The notes under the pieces: model-generated | What the model was told of the DNA's origin: nothing | What the model saw: the letters and a program-made list of their open reading frames with translations, nothing else | Database searches by the model: none | Assembly: GCF_024189295.1 (NCBI RefSeq) | Contig: NZ_JAIZEN010000004.1 | Coordinates: 62,001-126,000 of the forward strand | Source of the DNA: Halobacillus sp. A1 | GTDB taxonomy: Bacteria > Bacillota > Bacilli > Bacillales > Halobacillaceae | Direction of reading: 5' to 3' | Length of the DNA: 64,000 nucleotides | Program-made: the position numbers and the translations under genes | Shown: one piece after another, positions 8,191 to 16,963 of the stretch | How the letters are laid out: the number at the start of each line of letters is the position of its first letter | How positions within the stretch are numbered: position 1 is the first letter of the stretch

Positions 8191-8358
8191 GTTTCGAGAC
8201 AAAGTGGGAGCTTAGGGACTACAGGAAACAGTTCGCTTTCCGTGGGGTGGGCGCTGAGCCTCCTGGAGCTTCACTCTCCGAGGTCTCACCTGTCCCGCTC
8301 ATCCCACAGGAGTCTCACCGTTTCCTTGCGCCCCTCTGCCAAATAAGTATCTCGAAAC
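8191..8358 (+). repeat. Bacillaceae intergenic repeat, family A, copy 1
   Basis: A 168-base element bounded by inverted ends GTTTCGAGA (8191-8199) and TCTCGAAAC (8350-8358). The core carries the family signatures GCTTTCCGTGGGG, GCCTCCTGGAGCTTC, GAGGTCTCAC and CCCACAGGAGTCTCAC. The same core recurs at 31941-32111 and, inverted, at 51549-51718 with similar total length. No open frame of note. It does not touch a flanking gene. Confidence 0.8.
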
Positions 8359-8478
8359 CACTTCAAGAAAAAGAAAATATTTGCTGATTTACATAATAAG
8401 TGTCCTATGTTAAAACCTTCACGTAAAGAGCTATCTTCTCACCGAGCAGGCATGGAAAAGCACTCTTTCTAGATAAAA

Positions 8479-8874
8479 GGGTTCGTTTCTCATCTCTATC
8501 GAATGGGGTGGTTGGGATGATGGGAGACTCCTTTTTTAAAAGCGGAAGCGCTTTTATCAGCGGCGTATGAACTGGACTGAGCTGGCAGAGATAAATGAAA
8601 CACGAAGAACGGAGTAATTCGATGTTGACTTATCTTACAGAATTGAAGGAAGTCTCAGTAGACGCTAAGCGCTGGAGCTGGATAGCAACCTACGAGTTTT
8701 ATGAAATAATTTACGTGCTGCATTTATACGAGGGTATGAGGTGGGAGGAGGAGGTAGGCGAGATCCAACAGGAGTTTGCCCTATGAAGCTCGCCAGTTCC
8801 CCCTCAGGAAAGCGAGTAGCTTCCCAACCACTCCTGACTCTTCATACGGCATCGATCCTCAGTTATCTTGAAAT
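8479..8874 (-). repeat. Composite repeat (family B nested in family A-like arms), copy 1
   Basis: About 400 bases, opposite in orientation to the copy at 50745-51080. Outer parts hold GGGTTCG, GGTTGGGATG..GAGACTCC on the left and GAAAGCGAGTAGCTTCCCAAC on the right, matching A-type arms. The inner 8537-8685 carries AAAAGCGGAAGCGCTT at one side and CTAAGCGCTGGAGCTGGATAG at the other, the two ends of the common Bacillus intergenic repeat B. A short frame at 8595-8786 inside it is not a gene. Confidence 0.75.
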
Positions 8875-8930
8875 CAAATATTTTATACTCCTGCCAAAGT
8901 ATGATATAGAAATTTTTTAGAAAAGGTCTG

Positions 8931-10064
8931 CTATTCTGAAATAAACTCAAGCTCCGGCATCCATTGAGAGAGGTGTTGCTCATACTCTTTTATGATTTCT
9001 TTGTAATCAGGTAATATACTCTCATTCAGTTCATGCATCGGTAAGACTTCGTAAGCGTGTGGTCCTTCTGAACTGACATAGGTGAGCATGAAACGTGGGG
9101 AATCAACTATAACTTCTCCCTCGGTTTTGGACATATCAAATTTTATAATGCCGCCCACACGCTTTTCGAAAGCCTCCTGGCCTGAGAGAAAATTCCCCAA
9201 AGAATAAACTGCAAGCATTCTGTGTCCATCTTTTCCTTCCACCCATTCAATAGGCTGCAAGACATGAGGATGATGGCCGATTACTACGTCCACGCCCGCA
9301 TCTGCAGCGAATTGCATTAAATCTTTTTGTTCTTCGTTTGGAAGAGGCTCGTACTCATCCCCGGCGTGAAGGTTCATGATTATGGCTTCGCTTTGAGAAT
9401 GAGCTTGTTCAATATCACTTTTCATCTGGTTTATATCGATTAAATTTACAAGATGCGATTTCCCTTCAGGAACAGGGATGCCATTCGTACCATATGTATA
9501 GCTTAAAAAAGAGACGTCAATCCCCTGGTCGGTTTCTATGGTTCGCAATTGTTGTTGGTCTTCTTTGCTTTCATACGCTCCTGTGTAGACCATATCAATT
9601 TTATTCCAATGTTCTATAGCATTGAGAACAGCTTTTTCTCCACGGTCTAAAGTATGGTTATTTGCAAGAGTAACCACGTCTATTCCTAATTCTTTTAAAG
9701 CATCACCTATTTCTGTCGGAGAGTTGAACGAAGGGTAACTTGACAAACCTATTTCCTCACCACCGATCATGGTCTCCTGGTTAGCTATAGACAGAGTAGT
9801 ATCTGATAAATATGGTTTTACACTGTTTAACATCGGCATGAAATCATAGCCATCGTTCGTCTGCGCGTCTTCATATACGCGATCATGAATTAAAATATCT
9901 CCTATTGCAGAAAAACTTATAGTGGAAAGCATGTCACCTTTTTCATGGAGATATACATTCGATTGCGGGGAATAGGAGACTTCTTTTTCATCGGAAGGAT
10001 TTTCCTGAGAGAGAGAACAAGCACTCATGAGTATAAAAAGGATCAAAGTGAATAAGTATTTCAC
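8931..10064 (-). CDS. CapA-like metallophosphatase-fold lipoprotein
   Basis: A secreted lipoprotein of the CapA/PgsA family (B. subtilis YwtB group), linked in other species to poly-gamma-glutamate capsule anchoring. The chosen GTG start at 10064 gives a clean lipoprotein signal peptide, MKYLFTLILFILMSAC, with the lipobox Cys near residue 16; ATG 10073 and GTG 10094 are other possible starts, but AGGAG lies only two bases from the former. Family motifs follow: FSAIGDILIHDRV, ANQETMIGG, TLANNHTLDRG, MNLHAGDEYE and VVIGHHPHVLQPIEW, then YSLGNFLSGQ. No capsule synthesis genes lie nearby, so the role is uncertain. Confidence 0.85.
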   Translation of the reverse strand: MKYLFTLILFILMSACSLSQENPSDEKEVSYSPQSNVYLHEKGDMLSTISFSAIGDILIHDRVYEDAQTNDGYDFMPMLNSVKPYLSDTTLSIANQETMIGGEEIGLSSYPSFNSPTEIGDALKELGIDVVTLANNHTLDRGEKAVLNAIEHWNKIDMVYTGAYESKEDQQQLRTIETDQGIDVSFLSYTYGTNGIPVPEGKSHLVNLIDINQMKSDIEQAHSQSEAIIMNLHAGDEYEPLPNEEQKDLMQFAADAGVDVVIGHHPHVLQPIEWVEGKDGHRMLAVYSLGNFLSGQEAFEKRVGGIIKFDMSKTEGEVIVDSPRFMLTYVSSEGPHAYEVLPMHELNESILPDYKEIIKEYEQHLSQWMPELEFISE

Positions 10065-10190
10065 GAAATTCATCACTCCTTTATTAAAATTCACCTCAAA
10101 TTGAAGGTGTGTTCTATTATAATTCAGTTTTCATTATATCAGGAGTAAGGTAGTAATTCTATATTACGAACAACGTAAAAATAAATACAC

Positions 10191-10216
10191 TGCCGACTAA
10201 GTCAGCAGTGTATTTT
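10191..10216 (-). terminator. Terminator after the DinB-fold gene
   Basis: ATACACTGC and GCAGTGTAT pair around an inner GAC-TAA-GTC hairpin; T-rich on both sides. Confidence 0.75.
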
Positions 10217-10221
10217 GAAGG

Positions 10222-10677
10222 TTAGCTTTTGATATAGAGAGGCAGCTCTGTATGCCCCATTTCACGAACATAGACGAATAAGTTTCCTTTATGATGAATC
10301 TCGTGCTCAACTGCAATCGTAAGAAGCTGTCCCGCAGACACCTCTTTACCGAAAATCTGACTTACGTCAATCATCTGTTCAAAATCCTCGTCTGATAGTG
10401 AACTGATCAACTTGACTGTTTCTTCAGTATATATATCAGCCCGTTTTACGAGGTCCGATGTATCTCCTTCACCAAATAATTTCTCAGGCTGCTGCTTATT
10501 AGCAAAACGAGCAAAAGAATACATAGATTCAAGTATATGATTGACTAATTTTTCAGCTTCCATTGAAGTGGGAGTAGGTTTGTAGCTGTAATGATCAGAA
10601 TCAATTTTAGAAATCAATTCTTTCGTAACTTCACGGTGAGACAAGAAATGGTCGATAAAATGCGCATTTTTACTCAT
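10222..10677 (-). CDS. DinB family protein
   Basis: A 151-residue four-helix protein of the DinB/YfiT superfamily. The start at ATG 10677 is fixed by the strong AAAAGGAGGAGACGT before it; ten extra codons upstream would cover that site. The three metal-binding histidines expected of the family are likely those in KLVNHILESMYSF, and HEIHHKGNLFVYVREMG near the end. Some family members are thiol-dependent S-transferases using bacillithiol. No partner gene is adjacent. A second, distant DinB-fold protein is encoded at 36588-37046. Confidence 0.85.
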   Translation of the reverse strand: MSKNAHFIDHFLSHREVTKELISKIDSDHYSYKPTPTSMEAEKLVNHILESMYSFARFANKQQPEKLFGEGDTSDLVKRADIYTEETVKLISSLSDEDFEQMIDVSQIFGKEVSAGQLLTIAVEHEIHHKGNLFVYVREMGHTELPLYIKS

Positions 10678-10939
10678 ACGTCTCCTCCTTTTAATTATAT
10701 CTTTCATTTCTAAAAGTATATTCCTTTATCAAATTGGTCAAATAGAAGGCACTGCAGTGCTGAAAATTCTGAACAGGTCCATTTTACTGGGCGTAGGTAA
10801 AAATAACTAATGTTAAGTGACAAAAAATCGAACATTTGATTACAAATATTTCATTTTGATAAAATACTTAAGTTTTGAGTTCAAATTTAAGGGGATATAA
10901 GGTAAAATAAGTGAGTGCAAAATTAACGGAGGTTTTACA

Positions 10940-12853
10940 ATGTTTACAAAAACTAAAAGTAAAAAGAACAATAACCCCTTGAACAAATGGCTCATTTATG
11001 CTGCGGTGATTGTTATATTCTGGTTGAAGATGTACTTCATACAAGGAAGCATTTTTACACTTGACGTAGAAAATGCCAATGAAGCTGCCATTCTGGCTTT
11101 CAACCCGTTAAGCAGTATCTTCCTGCTGTTTGGATTGGGCATTTTATTGGCTGGACGGAAAGGCTTGCTAGCTACGTATATTTTTGGATCCGTCTTATTG
11201 TATGTAAATGTGTTGTTCTATCGTGAATATAATGATTTCATTACGATTCCTATGCTGGGACAAGTTGCAAACCTTGCTGGTTTAGGAGGCAGTATTACGA
11301 ACATCCTATCGCTCACTGATGTTTTTCTTTTCGTGGATGTTTTTGCTGCGATCTTTCTACTATTCTATTTAAAGCCAACTCGTTTTCAAAGTTTCATGCC
11401 GAAGCGGAGAGAGGGTTTTGTGCTGGCTGTCATTGCGATTCCTCTGTTTTTAGCAAACTTGGCCTGGGCCGAGACAGAGCGTACCGATCTGCTTGAACGT
11501 GCGTTCGACCGTAATATGCTGGTTAAATACATCGGGGTCATCAACTATCACGTGTATGACATCGTATTACAGGGTCAAACAGAAATGAAAAAAACATTTG
11601 CTGACAGTAATGAATTAGTTCCTGCTTTAAACTATTTGAACGAAAATAAAACCGAACCTAACAGTGATATGACAGGAGTCGCTGAAGGGAAGAACGTAAT
11701 TGCGTTGTCTCTTGAAAGTACCCAGACCTTTGTCGTGGATAATGAAGTGAATGGAGAAGAGCTTACACCTTATTTCAACGACTTGAAAGAAGAAGGAGCC
11801 TACTTTAATAACTTCTACCATCAGGTGAAACAAGGACGTACTTCAGACTCAGAGTTCATATTGGACAACTCCATGTATGGTCTGAACCGTGGAGCTGCCT
11901 TCTTTACTCACTCTGGTAATGAGTACGAAGCCACTCCTGAAGTGTTAGGCGAAAATGGTTATACGTCTTCTAACATGCATGCGAATGATAAAACTTTCTG
12001 GAATAGGAACGTCATGTATGACTCGCTTGGATACGATGAGTTTTATTCAAAAGAAGATTATGACGTAACCGAAGAGAAATCTTATGGATGGGGCTATTTA
12101 GACGAGTATTTCTTCAGTGATTCTCTAGATAAGATGGAAGAGATGGAGCAGCCATTTTACAACAAGATGATTACACTGACGAACCACCACCCATTTACGC
12201 TTCCTGAGGACAAGAAATATATTGAAGAAGGCGATACGTCCAGCGGAACGGTAAACCGTTTCTTCCAGACGATACGCTACCAGGATGAGGCGTTGAAAGA
12301 GTTTGTAGAAGACTTTAAAGAGTCAGACCTTTATGACGATACCGTTCTAGTCATCTATGGTGACCACTTCGGTATTTCCGAAAACCACCAGCAGGCTATG
12401 GGAGAGTATTTGGACAAAGATATCAATGAATATGAACAGTTTCAACTTCAGCGTGTCCCTCTTCTCATGATTGGTGAAGGTATTGAACCACAGGAGAATG
12501 ACACGGTCGGAGGACAGATTGATTTGAGGCCTACGATTATGAACCTTCTAGGAGTAGAAGATGATAACCCGATCCAATTTGGTCAGGATTTATTCAGTGA
12601 AGATCGCCGTGAAATGATGATTACACGTGATGGCGATTTTGCAAATGAAGAGTATGTAGGTGTCAAAGACAGCTGTTTTGACCGGGAAACTGGTGAAGAG
12701 GTAGAAGGCAGTGCTTGTGAACCTGGGTTTGAGCAAGCTGAAGAAGAATTAGGTTTGTCGGACTCAATCGTGTATGGAGATCTGCTCAGATACCTTGATG
12801 AAACCGAAATGATTGAAGAAGAAATGGATGAAACAGGACAGCAAGAAGATTAG
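10940..12853 (+). CDS. ltaS: Lipoteichoic acid synthase family protein
   Basis: A 637-residue membrane enzyme that polymerises glycerol phosphate from phosphatidylglycerol onto a glycolipid anchor outside the cell. Five N-terminal membrane helices (about 15-180) are followed by an extracellular sulfatase-fold domain. Catalytic Thr301 lies in VKQGRTSDSEF, Glu259 in LSLEST, and Asp475-His476 in YGDHFG; the positions nearly equal those of S. aureus LtaS. The extracellular domain is rich in acidic residues, as usual in halophiles, and the tail (EEEMDETGQQED) is acidic. CGGAGG precedes ATG 10940. Monocistronic with a strong terminator. Confidence 0.92.
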   Translation: MFTKTKSKKNNNPLNKWLIYAAVIVIFWLKMYFIQGSIFTLDVENANEAAILAFNPLSSIFLLFGLGILLAGRKGLLATYIFGSVLLYVNVLFYREYNDFITIPMLGQVANLAGLGGSITNILSLTDVFLFVDVFAAIFLLFYLKPTRFQSFMPKRREGFVLAVIAIPLFLANLAWAETERTDLLERAFDRNMLVKYIGVINYHVYDIVLQGQTEMKKTFADSNELVPALNYLNENKTEPNSDMTGVAEGKNVIALSLESTQTFVVDNEVNGEELTPYFNDLKEEGAYFNNFYHQVKQGRTSDSEFILDNSMYGLNRGAAFFTHSGNEYEATPEVLGENGYTSSNMHANDKTFWNRNVMYDSLGYDEFYSKEDYDVTEEKSYGWGYLDEYFFSDSLDKMEEMEQPFYNKMITLTNHHPFTLPEDKKYIEEGDTSSGTVNRFFQTIRYQDEALKEFVEDFKESDLYDDTVLVIYGDHFGISENHQQAMGEYLDKDINEYEQFQLQRVPLLMIGEGIEPQENDTVGGQIDLRPTIMNLLGVEDDNPIQFGQDLFSEDRREMMITRDGDFANEEYVGVKDSCFDRETGEEVEGSACEPGFEQAEEELGLSDSIVYGDLLRYLDETEMIEEEMDETGQQED

Positions 12854-12856
12854 TAG

Positions 12857-12890
12857 AAAGCCCTCCACCTATCAGGTGGAGGGCTTTTTT
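12857..12890 (+). terminator. Terminator shared by ltaS and, in reverse, the TauE gene
   Basis: AAAGCCCTCCACCT and AGGTGGAGGGCTTT pair perfectly with a three-base loop and end in six T. Confidence 0.92.
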
Positions 12891-12902
12891 GAGTTTATTT
12901 GC

Positions 12903-13679
12903 TTAAATGATATCCAGCCAAATTTTTATGGTGGTTGCTAAAATGAGGACAGCTAGAATGGTTTGAAGTGCTTTAGTATTCATAACTTTTCCTGTTTTAG
13001 CACCGAGTGGAGCTGCTATCAAACTTGCGACGATCATTACACCAGCTGCCATGTAATCGACTTGCCCTGTAGTGACTTTACCGATGGTGGCTCCTATAGA
13101 GGAAATCAATGTAATGGCTAATGAGGAAGCGATTGTCATCCTGGTTGGTATTTTCAACACGACAAGCATAATAGGAACTAATAAGAATGCACCGGCTGCT
13201 CCTACAATTCCTGCTCCGATCCCAACAATGAGGGCAAGGATAGCGGCGAGCCATTTGTTGAAGCTGACCTGATCAAACGGTACATCGTCAATCCCTTTTT
13301 TAGGCACAAACATCATCACAGCTGCTGTTAAAGCTAATAATCCATAGACGAGATTGATACCATCCTCCGGCATAAATCGTGAGCCGTAACCACCGATGAA
13401 ACTGCCTATTAAAATGCTGACCCCCATGTAAGTGATCAAATTCTTATTCAGGTAACCACCTTTGCGATATGCCCAAACACCACCAATCGTAGCGAAAAAT
13501 ACTTGAACGGCGCTTATACCTGATACTTCATGGGCAGTAAATGCAGTAAAACCAACTAGGGATGGGATGTAAAGAAGCATAGGGTACTTAATGATTGATC
13601 CGCCGATCCCTAACATTCCGGAAACGTAAGATCCTATAAAACCAATAAGAAATACAGTAATAATTAGTCCAAATTCCAT
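12903..13679 (-). CDS. yrkJ: TauE/SafE family sulfite/thiosulfate exporter
   Basis: A 258-residue membrane protein with eight predicted helices and the two inverted family repeats, first [22 protein letters not shown] and second [19 protein letters not shown]. Members export sulfite, sulfonates or related sulfur anions. It is the last gene of a minus-strand operon whose order matches B. subtilis yrkD-E-F-H-I-J, so it likely removes sulfite or thiosulfate produced by the upstream persulfide dioxygenase. AAGGAG lies before ATG 13679. Regulation by the CstR-like repressor at 16572-16829 is inferred. Confidence 0.9.
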   Translation of the reverse strand: MEFGLIITVFLIGFIGSYVSGMLGIGGSIIKYPMLLYIPSLVGFTAFTAHEVSGISAVQVFFATIGGVWAYRKGGYLNKNLITYMGVSILIGSFIGGYGSRFMPEDGINLVYGLLALTAAVMMFVPKKGIDDVPFDQVSFNKWLAAILALIVGIGAGIVGAAGAFLLVPIMLVVLKIPTRMTIASSLAITLISSIGATIGKVTTGQVDYMAAGVMIVASLIAAPLGAKTGKVMNTKALQTILAVLILATTIKIWLDII

Positions 13680-13731
13680 AATTCTGAGTCAACTCCTTAA
13701 AAAAGGGAACCTCCTAGGCTCCCTTAAATTT

Positions 13732-13959
13732 TCACCCTTTTTGTAACCAAAATTTCAGTACATCATCTTCTTCCTCGTCTTTTAAGAGCTCATGGCCTCC
13801 AGATTTCGCCCATGCGGCAAGGTCACTTTTCGCTCCTTTATCTGTTGCGTGGATTTCTAAAATGTCTCCTGTTTCAAGTTCTTTCATTTCTTTTTTTGTT
13901 TTCACAATCGGCATTGGACAAGCTAATCCCTTTGCATCTAATACTTTAGTTGAATTCAT
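13732..13959 (-). CDS. yrkI: TusA-like sulfur carrier protein
   Basis: A 75-residue TusA/SirA fold protein with the active-site CPMPIVKTKK motif (Cys14) that carries a persulfide. The C-terminal part, ILEIHATDKGAKSDLAAWAKSGGHELL, is typical of the stand-alone Bacillus proteins. GGAGG precedes ATG 13959. It lies between the MBL-rhodanese gene and the exporter and probably passes sulfane sulfur between the rhodaneses and the dioxygenase. Confidence 0.92.
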   Translation of the reverse strand: MNSTKVLDAKGLACPMPIVKTKKEMKELETGDILEIHATDKGAKSDLAAWAKSGGHELLKDEEEDDVLKFWLQKG

Positions 13960-13987
13960 TTATAATTCCTCCAATAATTTTAGTCTT

Positions 13988-15115
13988 TTATCTTACTGCA
14001 CATCGATTTGGACCAATTTCCATCTCTCGCTGATCCTCGTCTGAAGGATTGATTTTACCCATGTTCATTTCACGAATTTCTTGATAAGCATTAGGTTGCG
14101 GCGGAAGGTTTTCCGTCACCATCTTCCGAAATTCCTCTTCGTTCTCAATGTTAAGACCATGGTTGTTTTTAAATAAGGTGTCCAGCCTTTCAGAAACTGT
14201 GCCGTCGTCATTTAATTCATCTATAGTCATGAAGTGTGCAGGCAGGACAATAAGTTCGTCAGAGAGCTCTTTATATCGCGTATAAAGCGTGTCCCGTAAA
14301 TCCTGTACCCAGTCTTCAGCTTTACCAGCTAAGTCTGGACGTCCAATCGAATCGATGAATAGAATATCTCCAGACAGAAGGTACTGTTCATCAATGACAA
14401 ATGAAGTAGAGCCGATCGTGTGCCCTGGAGAGTAAAGAGCATGGATCGTAATCTTTGTGTCCCCAACTTTTACGATCTCTTGATCTTCTAGTGGCGCGTA
14501 ATCAAATGTAACTTCATCAGCATCCTTTGGAGGGAGCCAATACGTAGCTCCTGTTTGTGCAGCAAGTTTGCGTCCTCCTGAAATGTGATCAGCATGCAGG
14601 TGAGTATCGAATATATGAACGACCTTAGCACCTTTATTTTCAGCAAACGCTACATAGGCGTCCGTCATTCGAGTCGCATCGATAATAGCTGCTTCGCTAT
14701 TAGAAATCACCATGTAGGAGAGGCAGCCTTTCCCGATGCGTACGAATTGATAAAGTTCGCCGCCATCATTTAAGTCTGCTACTTTAACAGGTTGAAGATA
14801 TTCACTCCATGCTTTCATTCCACCTTGTAAATAAGAAACATCTCTTCCTTCTTCGGAAAGCATGTCAGCAACCATAATTGAGGACCCTTCTTTTGCACAA
14901 ACCACAAGGATGTCTTGATCAGAAGGCAGTTGGTCTAAAATTTCTTCTACTCCATCCAATAAGTCGAAATAAGGAATATTAAGATATGTGATGCCTTTCC
15001 CTTCAATTTTCCAATCTTGAAAGGCATCTTCATTTCGCACGTCCAAAATAAATAGTTGATCATTGTTTAAGATTTTTTCAGTAACTTCTTGAGCTGTCAT
15101 TGGATTAACAGTCAT
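13988..15115 (-). CDS. yrkH: Rhodanese-MBL fold persulfide dioxygenase-like protein
   Basis: A 375-residue two-domain enzyme. Residues about 1-110 form a rhodanese domain with the active Cys in VVCAKEGSS; about 120-340 form a metallo-beta-lactamase fold of the ETHE1/persulfide dioxygenase type with [35 protein letters not shown] and VLPAHFM as iron ligands. Such enzymes oxidise glutathione, bacillithiol or coenzyme A persulfide to sulfite. The domain order is rhodanese first, unlike S. aureus CstB, which has the dioxygenase first. It is within the CstR operon next to sulfur carriers and an exporter. Confidence 0.9.
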   Translation of the reverse strand: MTVNPMTAQEVTEKILNNDQLFILDVRNEDAFQDWKIEGKGITYLNIPYFDLLDGVEEILDQLPSDQDILVVCAKEGSSIMVADMLSEEGRDVSYLQGGMKAWSEYLQPVKVADLNDGGELYQFVRIGKGCLSYMVISNSEAAIIDATRMTDAYVAFAENKGAKVVHIFDTHLHADHISGGRKLAAQTGATYWLPPKDADEVTFDYAPLEDQEIVKVGDTKITIHALYSPGHTIGSTSFVIDEQYLLSGDILFIDSIGRPDLAGKAEDWVQDLRDTLYTRYKELSDELIVLPAHFMTIDELNDDGTVSERLDTLFKNNHGLNIENEEEFRKMVTENLPPQPNAYQEIREMNMGKINPSDEDQREMEIGPNRCAVR

Positions 15116-15156
15116 ATCTATAATTACCCCCTAAGGTATTAATTTTTTTAAAAAAA

Positions 15157-15717
15157 TTACTTGGATTTTTTAGTTTCTCCCGACCATTCACTCATACCTG
15201 GAACGACATTGTAGACATGGTCAAAACCTCTAGCTGCTAACTTTTGAGATGCCATGTCACTACGGTTGCCTGTGCGGCACACTACATAGATATTCTTCGT
15301 ATCATCGATTTCACCCATACGCTCATCTAAATCGCTTAATGGAATGGATATAGCGCCTGGAATATGACCAAATGCATATTCTGCGGATTCGCGTACATCT
15401 AAAATAACCGCATTTTCATCTAAAGATTCTATTGATTCGTTATCCACAACATTCGGATGCTGCTTCTCCTGGGTGTCTTCATCGCTTGATTTGCGAATAT
15501 AATGGCTCAAAACATCATGATCTTCTGTAGTACCGAGGTATTGATTTCCAGTCTTCTCAGCCCAAGCTTTCATGTCGGCTGTCGAGCCTTTATCCGTTGC
15601 TTCAATTTTAATCACTTGGCCAGACGCTAATTCTTTTATCGCTTTCTTCGCTTTGACTATAGGCATCGGGCAAGCAAGACCTTTCGCATCAAGAGTTTGA
15701 TCTGTTTTAATATTCAT
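15157..15717 (-). CDS. yrkF: TusA-rhodanese fusion protein
   Basis: A 186-residue fusion: TusA domain at about 5-78 with LACPMPIVKAKK (Cys16), a polar linker of about 20 residues, and a rhodanese domain at about 92-182 with VVCRTGNRSD carrying the second active Cys. It corresponds in length and layout to B. subtilis YrkF and to CstA-type multi-domain sulfurtransferases. It probably relays sulfane sulfur toward the dioxygenase encoded downstream. Good GGGGG-type ribosome site before ATG 15717; 16 bases separate it from the upstream rhodanese gene. Confidence 0.92.
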   Translation of the reverse strand: MNIKTDQTLDAKGLACPMPIVKAKKAIKELASGQVIKIEATDKGSTADMKAWAEKTGNQYLGTTEDHDVLSHYIRKSSDEDTQEKQHPNVVDNESIESLDENAVILDVRESAEYAFGHIPGAISIPLSDLDERMGEIDDTKNIYVVCRTGNRSDMASQKLAARGFDHVYNVVPGMSEWSGETKKSK

Positions 15718-15733
15718 ATATAATCCCCCTCAG

Positions 15734-16021
15734 TTATTTAGTTTCACCTTCATAATTCATCATTCCGCCATGCATATTTGTTACATTAAAACCTTGATCT
15801 TCAAGGAATTGAGCAGCTTGACCACTGCGTCCGCCAGAGCGGCAAACCATAACGTAACCTTTAGATTTATCAAGTTCATTCATGCGGAATTCAATGAGTC
15901 CGAGTGGTATATTTACGGCGCCAGGTATTTTCCCGGCAGCTACTTCATCCGTTTCTCGAACATCAATAATATTTAGATCTTCATACTGTTTTTCTACTTC
16001 TTTTGCAGACATCGTTTTCAT
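15734..16021 (-). CDS. Single-domain rhodanese sulfurtransferase
   Basis: A 95-residue rhodanese with NIIDVRETDE at the start, GAVNIPLG in the middle and the active-site loop MVCRSGGRSG (Cys63 or so), then NMHGGMMNYEG at the end. It transfers sulfane sulfur through a Cys persulfide. AAAGGAGG precedes ATG 16021. It lies between the DsrE-like gene and the TusA-rhodanese fusion and shares the operon. Confidence 0.92.
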   Translation of the reverse strand: MKTMSAKEVEKQYEDLNIIDVRETDEVAAGKIPGAVNIPLGLIEFRMNELDKSKGYVMVCRSGGRSGQAAQFLEDQGFNVTNMHGGMMNYEGETK

Positions 16022-16036
16022 GATTTTTCCTCCTTT

Positions 16037-16516
16037 TTAAATAAACAGGTTAACGTTACCGTCTTCAGCATTACCTAAATAAGCAGCAACCCCTGCGTAT
16101 TCGATTTCTTCCAGCAATTCTTCTTTTCTTAGTCCTAGTAAGTCCATAGTCATTGTACAAGCCACAAGATTCACTTCTTGTTCCTGCGCCATATCAATTA
16201 GTTCTGGCAAAGGCATAGCGTTGTGCTTCTTCATAACGTCTTTAATCATTTTTGGGCCAAAACCGGCATAGTTCATTTTAGAAAGCCCCATTTTATCGGC
16301 CCCTCTAGGCATCATTTTTCCGAACATTTTCTCCATGAAGTTTTTCTTTATTGCCACATGGCCATCTTTACGAAGAGCGTTTAATCCCCAGAAAGTATGG
16401 AAAATTGTTACCTCATGGTCGTAGGCCGCTGCTCCATTTGCGATGATGTAAGCCGCCATGGCCTTATCGTAGTCCCCGCTGAATAAAATAATGTTTGTCT
16501 TTTTTGTTTCTGACAT
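16037..16516 (-). CDS. yrkE: DsrE/DsrF-like sulfur relay protein
   Basis: A 159-residue DsrE-fold protein of the YrkE type. The start at ATG 16516 is supported by AGGAGGGTGAAT before it. The family Cys is in VNLVACTMTMDLLGL near residue 118; a helical, basic insertion (FMEKMFGKMMPRGADKMGLSKMN) is typical of the membrane-associated DsrE3A subgroup. It binds or transfers persulfide sulfur. It is the first gene after the operator at 16538-16553, and the CstR gene lies just upstream. Confidence 0.9.
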   Translation of the reverse strand: MSETKKTNIILFSGDYDKAMAAYIIANGAAAYDHEVTIFHTFWGLNALRKDGHVAIKKNFMEKMFGKMMPRGADKMGLSKMNYAGFGPKMIKDVMKKHNAMPLPELIDMAQEQEVNLVACTMTMDLLGLRKEELLEEIEYAGVAAYLGNAEDGNVNLFI

Positions 16517-16537
16517 ATTCACCCTCCTAATATACTT

Positions 16538-16553
16538 ATACACCTATGGGTAT
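16538..16553 (-). promoter_or_regulatory. CstR-type operator before the sulfur operon
   Basis: Read on the plus strand: ATACAC-CTAT-GGGTAT, an inverted repeat of six-base halves with a four-base centre. It lies 22 bases upstream of the yrkE start and shares the 6-4-6 design with the sites at 16893 and 18148. CsoR/CstR proteins bind such GGGTAT half-sites. Confidence 0.75.
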
Positions 16554-16571
16554 ATTTTGTTGTAAAAAAAT

Positions 16572-16829
16572 TTATCTGCTTTTTACTAATAACTGAACAG
16601 CTTCGTTGATCGTTTCTTCTTTAGATTCTTCATCTTGTGCATCCTGAATGCATTCGACGAGGTTGGAACTGACAACTACGCCTATCGTACGGTCCAGTCC
16701 GCTGCGGGCTGCTGAAAGTTGTGTAATGACGTCTTTGCAGTCTTTACCTTCTTCCATCATTTTTAAAACTCCGCGCAGCTGCCCTTCCATACGCTTCACT
16801 CTGTTTTTTACAGAGTTATTGTATTCCAT
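16572..16829 (-). CDS. cstR: CsoR/CstR family persulfide-sensing repressor
   Basis: An 85-residue all-helical repressor. The two sensor thiols fall at Cys31 (GKDCKDV) and Cys60 (NLVECI). The copper ligand His of CsoR, four residues before the second Cys, is replaced by Asn56, which is characteristic of CstR-type regulators that form di- or trisulfide bridges with reactive sulfur species. These positions equal those reported for S. aureus CstR. GGGAGGG precedes ATG 16829. Three near-identical operator sites nearby, including one in front of its own gene, indicate autoregulation and control of the sulfur operon. Confidence 0.9.
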   Translation of the reverse strand: MEYNNSVKNRVKRMEGQLRGVLKMMEEGKDCKDVITQLSAARSGLDRTIGVVVSSNLVECIQDAQDEESKEETINEAVQLLVKSR

Positions 16830-16892
16830 ATCGAGACCCTCCCTTATTGGAGTTTGAAATTAATAATTTATAAATAGTACATGACCAATAAT

Positions 16893-16908
16893 ATACCCTG
16901 GTAGGTAT
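16893..16908 (-). promoter_or_regulatory. CstR-type operator before cstR
   Basis: ATACCC-TGGT-AGGTAT, six-base inverted halves with a four-base centre, in the divergent space between cstR and the DUF421 gene. It could influence both directions. Confidence 0.78.
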
Positions 16909-16963
16909 ATTGTCAATAGTTAAAATTTTATTTTTGGAAAGGCTAGAAAAGAGGTGTTGCTAA

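Noticed and set aside
8595-8786. 63-codon open frame in the gene-free region
   Set aside because: It lies wholly inside the composite repeat, the equivalent frame is not kept in the inverted copy near 51 kb, and the protein shows no domain.
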